Below are positions 60,972 through 64,000 of a DNA stretch of 64,000 bases, piece by piece. Position 1 is the first letter of the stretch. Every line of letters starts with the position of its first letter. The notes beneath the pieces are model-generated. The model did not search any database. It was given only the letters and a program-made list of their open reading frames with translations, and had not been told where the DNA came from. The stretch covers positions 1 to 64,000 of the forward strand of contig JBGTJE010000071.1 in NCBI GenBank assembly GCA_041745295.1. Reading direction: 5' to 3'. Both the position numbers and the translations under genes were made by a program. Origin of the DNA: JANMEB01 sp041745295. GTDB taxonomy: Bacteria > Planctomycetota > Planctomycetia > Pirellulales > Pirellulaceae.

Positions 60972-62510
60972 TTATGTCCAAATCTCTCGATCGAGCATGC
61001 GATAGTTGATCGCTTCCTGAAGGTGACTCAGTTGAATGTTTTCCGATCGTTCCAAATCGGCGATCGTGCGGGCCACGCGGAGGACTTTGTCGTGTGCCCG
61101 CGCGGAGAGTCCCAGCTCGTTGACGCTCGTGCGCATCAGTTCGACGCCGTCATTTTCGATCTGACAGTATTGTCGAATCAGTTTGCTCTTGAGCTTCGCG
61201 TTGTAGAGATTCGGCTCGTGCAAATACCGATCGCGCTGCACTTGGCGGGCGACGGCGACTTGGTCCCGCATGGCCTGGCTCGACGTTCCCAAGCTCGCGC
61301 CCGCCAAATCTTTGTATTCGGCGGATGGGACTTCAATGTGGATATCGATTCGATCGAGCAGGGGCCCTGAAATCTTACTCATATACTTTTCGATTTGCGG
61401 TGGAGTGCAGTTGCAGCTGCGGCGGGGATCGGTTCGATAGCCGCAGGGGCATGGATTCAAGGCCGCGACCAGCATGAAGTTCGCGGGAAACGTCGTCGAA
61501 TTGAGGGCCCGCGAAATCGTCACGAATCCTTCCTCGAGCGGTTGGCGCAAGACCTCCAAGGTGCGGCGATTGAATTCGGGCAACTCGTCGAGAAATAAAA
61601 CGCCGTGATGGGCCATGCTGATTTCGCCGGGAGAGGGAGTGCTGCCACCGCCGACAAGCCCGGCTTCGCTGATCGTATGGTGCGGCGCGCGGAAAGGGCG
61701 CTGCGCCATCAGCGGTTGGCCGTCGGCCAATCGACCGACCGCACTATAAATGCGTGTGGTTTCAATCGATTCCGTCGGCGAGAGCGTCGGCAGAATCGAC
61801 GGAATGCGTCGCGCCAACATGGTCTTGCCGCTTCCCGGCGGGCCGAGCATCAAAATGTTGTGCGCTCCCGCCGCGGCGATCGTGACCGCACGCTTGGCCA
61901 TTTCCTGCCCGCGCACGTCGGCAAAGTCGTCGTCGTACCGAGCAAATTCCGCAAACAGTTCGTTCAACCGCGAGGGAACCGGATCGATTGCGAGTTGGCC
62001 AGACATAAAACCTACGGCTTGAGTCAGGCTGTCGACGGGAATGACTTCGATATTGCTCACCACTGCGGCTTCTTGGGCGTTTTCCCGGGGCACGACGATT
62101 CCGGCAAGCTCGGGGTCGCGGGCAGCGGCCATGGCCATCGACAAGACGCCCTTGGCCTTGCGAGTTTGTCCTTCCAACGAAAGTTCGCCAACGACCGCGT
62201 AACGACCCAATCGATCGGATTCGAATTGGCCGCTTCCCAAAAGCATGCCCAGCGAAATGGCCAGATCAAACGACGCCGCTTGCTTGGGGAGTTCGGCCGG
62301 AGCCAAGTTGATGACGACCCGATCGTTGGGCCGCTGGAATCCCGAATTGACCAGTGCTCGTTCGACGCGATGCGTGCTCTCGCGCACCGCCGCCTCAGGC
62401 AAGCCGACCAGGATGGTCTTCGGTATCGCGCGCGGCGATACGTCGACTTCCACTTCGACCGGAACGGCCTCGATCCCCAACAGGGAATATGTTTTTAGTT
62501 TGGCCAGCAT
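60972..62510 (-). CDS. ComM/YifB-family Mg-chelatase-like AAA+ ATPase
   Basis: AAA+ helicase-like protein implicated in natural transformation in other bacteria (ComM); 512 residues from ATG at 62510. The N-terminal Lon-like domain (LLGIEAVPVEVEVDVSPRAIPKTILVGLPEAAVRESTHRVERAL) is followed by Walker A LGPPGSGKT, FRAPHHTISEAGLVGG, Walker B GVLFLDELPEF, LNPCPCG (Cys pair of the zinc-like motif), GPLLDRIDIHIEVP and a C-terminal AAA lid. A longer start is open but is mostly repeat sequence. Its upstream gap holds a 36-bp hairpin. Confidence 0.92.
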   Translation of the reverse strand: MLAKLKTYSLLGIEAVPVEVEVDVSPRAIPKTILVGLPEAAVRESTHRVERALVNSGFQRPNDRVVINLAPAELPKQAASFDLAISLGMLLGSGQFESDRLGRYAVVGELSLEGQTRKAKGVLSMAMAAARDPELAGIVVPRENAQEAAVVSNIEVIPVDSLTQAVGFMSGQLAIDPVPSRLNELFAEFARYDDDFADVRGQEMAKRAVTIAAAGAHNILMLGPPGSGKTMLARRIPSILPTLSPTESIETTRIYSAVGRLADGQPLMAQRPFRAPHHTISEAGLVGGGSTPSPGEISMAHHGVLFLDELPEFNRRTLEVLRQPLEEGFVTISRALNSTTFPANFMLVAALNPCPCGYRTDPRRSCNCTPPQIEKYMSKISGPLLDRIDIHIEVPSAEYKDLAGASLGTSSQAMRDQVAVARQVQRDRYLHEPNLYNAKLKSKLIRQYCQIENDGVELMRTSVNELGLSARAHDKVLRVARTIADLERSENIQLSHLQEAINYRMLDREIWT

Positions 62511-62624
62511 GGCTATGCCAGAGTCGCGACTCACTGTTGAAAACGACGTTCCATTGTGTCGCGAGCGCGCCCAGGTGAGTAGTCCCGGCGCAACGAATTC
62601 TTTGTTCGATTGGTATCGACGATT

Positions 62625-62708
62625 GGGTGGCACGTCCCTGAGTCCTCGAAGGGCGTGGTGGCACTGGCATCTCACCACGCCCTTCGAGGACTCAGGGGCG
62701 TGCCACCC
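62625..62708. repeat. Long near-perfect hairpin with 36-bp arms
   Basis: Arm 62625-62660 (GGGTGGCACGTCCCTGAGTC...) pairs with 62673-62708 at 35 of 36 positions around a 12-base loop (62661-62672). A further GGCGTGCCACCC-like piece lies at 62716-62727. It is located between comM and the DUF1080 gene and has no T-tract. Confidence 0.95.
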
Positions 62709-62752
62709 GGATTCTGGCGTGCCACCCAGAACAAGATCCGTCGCGGAACTTG

Positions 62753-63532
62753 TTAGCGCGGCGATTCACCCAGCTTTTTCACGCGGATGTTGCGATAGCG
62801 CACGAATTTGTCGCGATAGTCGGCGTCCGCTCCGCCGCCATGGACTTGCAGAGCGATGCGACCGATCGCCGGATGGCGTGATTCGGTTTCCGTCCACTCG
62901 GTAATCTTCACTCCGTTGATCCAAGTCGTAATGGTAGGCTTGTCGTCACCTACAATCCTAGCCCGCAGTTCGTTCCATTGGCCGTGCCGCCAAAACGCGG
63001 GCCAGGATTCGACAAGTATCGGGAACGGAATCTTCGGATCGCCATTGTTGCTTGCGACGACATCGGTTACCCGATCGCGAAAGTTGAAATTGCTCACCGA
63101 GGGATTGCCTCCCAAACCTTCGCCGTACACGCCCATCAAATTTCCGCCGGCGTGGTAGTCAATCATTGCTTGATAGGCGACTCCTTCCTCAGTGCTGCGA
63201 AGAAACAGACCGCTGTCGGGTCCGAAATCGTTGTTCATTTCCAAAGCCACTTCAAAATCACCGAACACCTCGTCGGTGAGAATGATGCCGCCGTTACCCG
63301 GTTGATCTTGCGAGCCGATGATAGCGCCGTCCTCTACGACCCAACGTCCACCCGTTTTGTTGCCGCTGGTCGCGCTGTGGCCCGTAGTGCTGCTAACGCG
63401 CCAACCGTTCAAGCTCTTGCCGTCGAACAAAGTGATCCACGATTCGCTTACGCTGTCTTGAGCGTTGGCGTTTAACGCGAACGCGAATATGGTTGAAACC
63501 CATGCCAGCGAGCGAAAGTGAAAATAGCTCAT
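62753..63532 (-). CDS. Exported DUF1080 (3-keto-disaccharide hydrolase-like) protein
   Basis: Secreted protein of 259 residues; ATG at 63532 has GGAG 7 bases upstream. The signal peptide is FHFRSLAWVSTIFAFALNANAQ. The mature part is the concanavalin-like DUF1080 fold: SWITLFDGKSLNGW, VEDGAIIG, FGDFEVALEMNNDFGPDSGLFLRS, WNELRARIVGDDKPTITTWINGVKITEW and GRIALQVHGGGADADYRDKFVRYRNIRVKKL. Such proteins are very common in planctomycetes. Substrate is probably a sugar derivative but is not certain. Confidence 0.88.
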   Translation of the reverse strand: MSYFHFRSLAWVSTIFAFALNANAQDSVSESWITLFDGKSLNGWRVSSTTGHSATSGNKTGGRWVVEDGAIIGSQDQPGNGGIILTDEVFGDFEVALEMNNDFGPDSGLFLRSTEEGVAYQAMIDYHAGGNLMGVYGEGLGGNPSVSNFNFRDRVTDVVASNNGDPKIPFPILVESWPAFWRHGQWNELRARIVGDDKPTITTWINGVKITEWTETESRHPAIGRIALQVHGGGADADYRDKFVRYRNIRVKKLGESPR

Positions 63533-63558
63533 TCTCAAACTCCGAAGCAAAAAATCGT

Positions 63559-64000
63559 TTAGGGTCGCACATTGAAACGTGGCTCGCGCGAGCGAATTAG
63601 TTCGGATTCGTACGCCCTGCGCACAGTAATGTCCTTCATGCGCGAGTCGGTGGGGAAGGAGTGAATCTCGATGGAAATCGAGTCCGCGCCCTGTTGTTTC
63701 AAATAACGCGCCAGACTTATTCGGTCTGACTCTTCCAAATGGGTCTTCAATCGCTGCCGCAAGTTGATGGCTTCGCCGACGTACAAATAGCCGGTCTTGT
63801 CGCGAAACAGGTAGATGCCCGGTTTTTCCGGAATCAGGCCCAAGTCAATGGCGACTTCGGCCGCGGAAAACTCCTCAACTTCTCGATTCCAATCCGCAAT
63901 TCTCGTGATCAATTCGGGGCGCAATTGCCGCGCTTTCCGCAATCGTAGCGCGCACTTGCGAACTTGGTACGTTTCCAACGAGGGATCGATCCCCAAAGCG
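63559..64000 (-). CDS. GIY-YIG nuclease-domain protein (truncated by window edge)
   Basis: Partial gene: only the last 147 or so residues are visible, and the frame is open to the right edge. The GIY-YIG domain is clear: KPGIYLFRDKTGYLYVGEAINLRQRLKTHLEESDR, with the Gly-Ile-Tyr and the Tyr-Val-Gly strands and the catalytic Arg region, ending with ESELIRSREPRFNV. UvrC/Slx1-like nuclease activity is possible. The N-terminal part preceding the domain (ALRLRKARQLRPELITRIADWNREVEEFSAAEVAIDLGL) is unassigned. A TTG at 63996 may not be the true start. Confidence 0.75.
   Translation of the reverse strand, partial: ALGIDPSLETYQVRKCALRLRKARQLRPELITRIADWNREVEEFSAAEVAIDLGLIPEKPGIYLFRDKTGYLYVGEAINLRQRLKTHLEESDRISLARYLKQQGADSISIEIHSFPTDSRMKDITVRRAYESELIRSREPRFNVRP

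Noticed and set aside
61605..62498. 297-residue open frame on the plus strand opposite comM
   Set aside because: Shadow of the conserved ATPase gene; no motif or ribosome binding site.
1..64000. tRNA, rRNA or riboswitch genes
   Set aside because: Read for the conserved T-loop and related signals; none were convincing, though small RNAs could be missed by eye.

Overview
The window looks like a chromosomal segment of a planctomycete, most likely of the Pirellulales/Pirellulaceae type. This is inferred from gene content: a sulfatase, a DUF1080 hydrolase, a large exported Asp-box (BNR) protein, a TPR-ExbB-ExbD operon, a Hanks-type kinase, a fused ResB-CcsA cytochrome c assembly protein, and many short palindromic repeats between genes. 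No rRNA, tRNA, CRISPR array, prophage or complete insertion sequence was recognised. Almost all genes have recognisable housekeeping or family relatives, so the region is mostly core genome seeded with small repeats.

Layout. 0.1-3.2 kb (minus): regulator-sufC-sufB iron-sulfur assembly operon. 3.5-6 kb: amino-acid permease and a pseudopilin-like membrane protein ending in a clear terminator. 6.5-13.7 kb: exported BNR protein, a conserved unknown, fumarylacetoacetase and sulfatase. 13.9-18.9 kb: lipoprotein and giant CcsBA cytochrome c assembly protein. 19-25 kb: an AsmA-like unknown, aroC, a BASS transporter and prfA-prmC. 25.3-27 kb: a Xer recombinase followed by a degenerate copy of its own catalytic core. 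27.3-30 kb: a CpaF-type ATPase paired with a Ser/Thr kinase, behind a perfect palindrome. 30-36.5 kb (minus): two TPR proteins, ExbB and two ExbD proteins. 36.7-39.5 kb: two related anchored unknowns. 39.6-41.4 kb: malate dehydrogenase and an esterase. 41.8-46.1 kb: lysW-lysX-lysY // lysZ-lysK, an amino-group-carrier-protein route to lysine or ornithine. 46.4-52.4 kb: a GHKL-like small protein, then fliF-fliO-fliP-fliQ-fliR-flhB. 52.7-64 kb: NDH-2, YggU, a POT peptide transporter with large soluble inserts, a Gfo/Idh oxidoreductase, a thioredoxin-like protein, a glycosyltransferase, dienelactone hydrolase, ComM-like ATPase, DUF1080 protein and a truncated GIY-YIG protein.

The most interesting points are as follows. 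(1) A complete LysW carrier-protein gene set, split by an intrinsic terminator built into the 3' end of lysY. (2) A flagellar export block whose FlhB has Asp-Glu-Thr-Gly where the self-cleaving Asn-Pro-Thr-His motif belongs, and whose stop codon is supplied by a mobile repeat. (3) A 174-bp MITE family with 29-bp terminal inverted repeats, present twice in opposite orientation, plus a lone end. (4) A POT transporter carrying a duplicated beta-rich insert. (5) Several other palindromic repeat families that sit inside operons.

Functions are assigned from motifs and family knowledge only. No database search was run.
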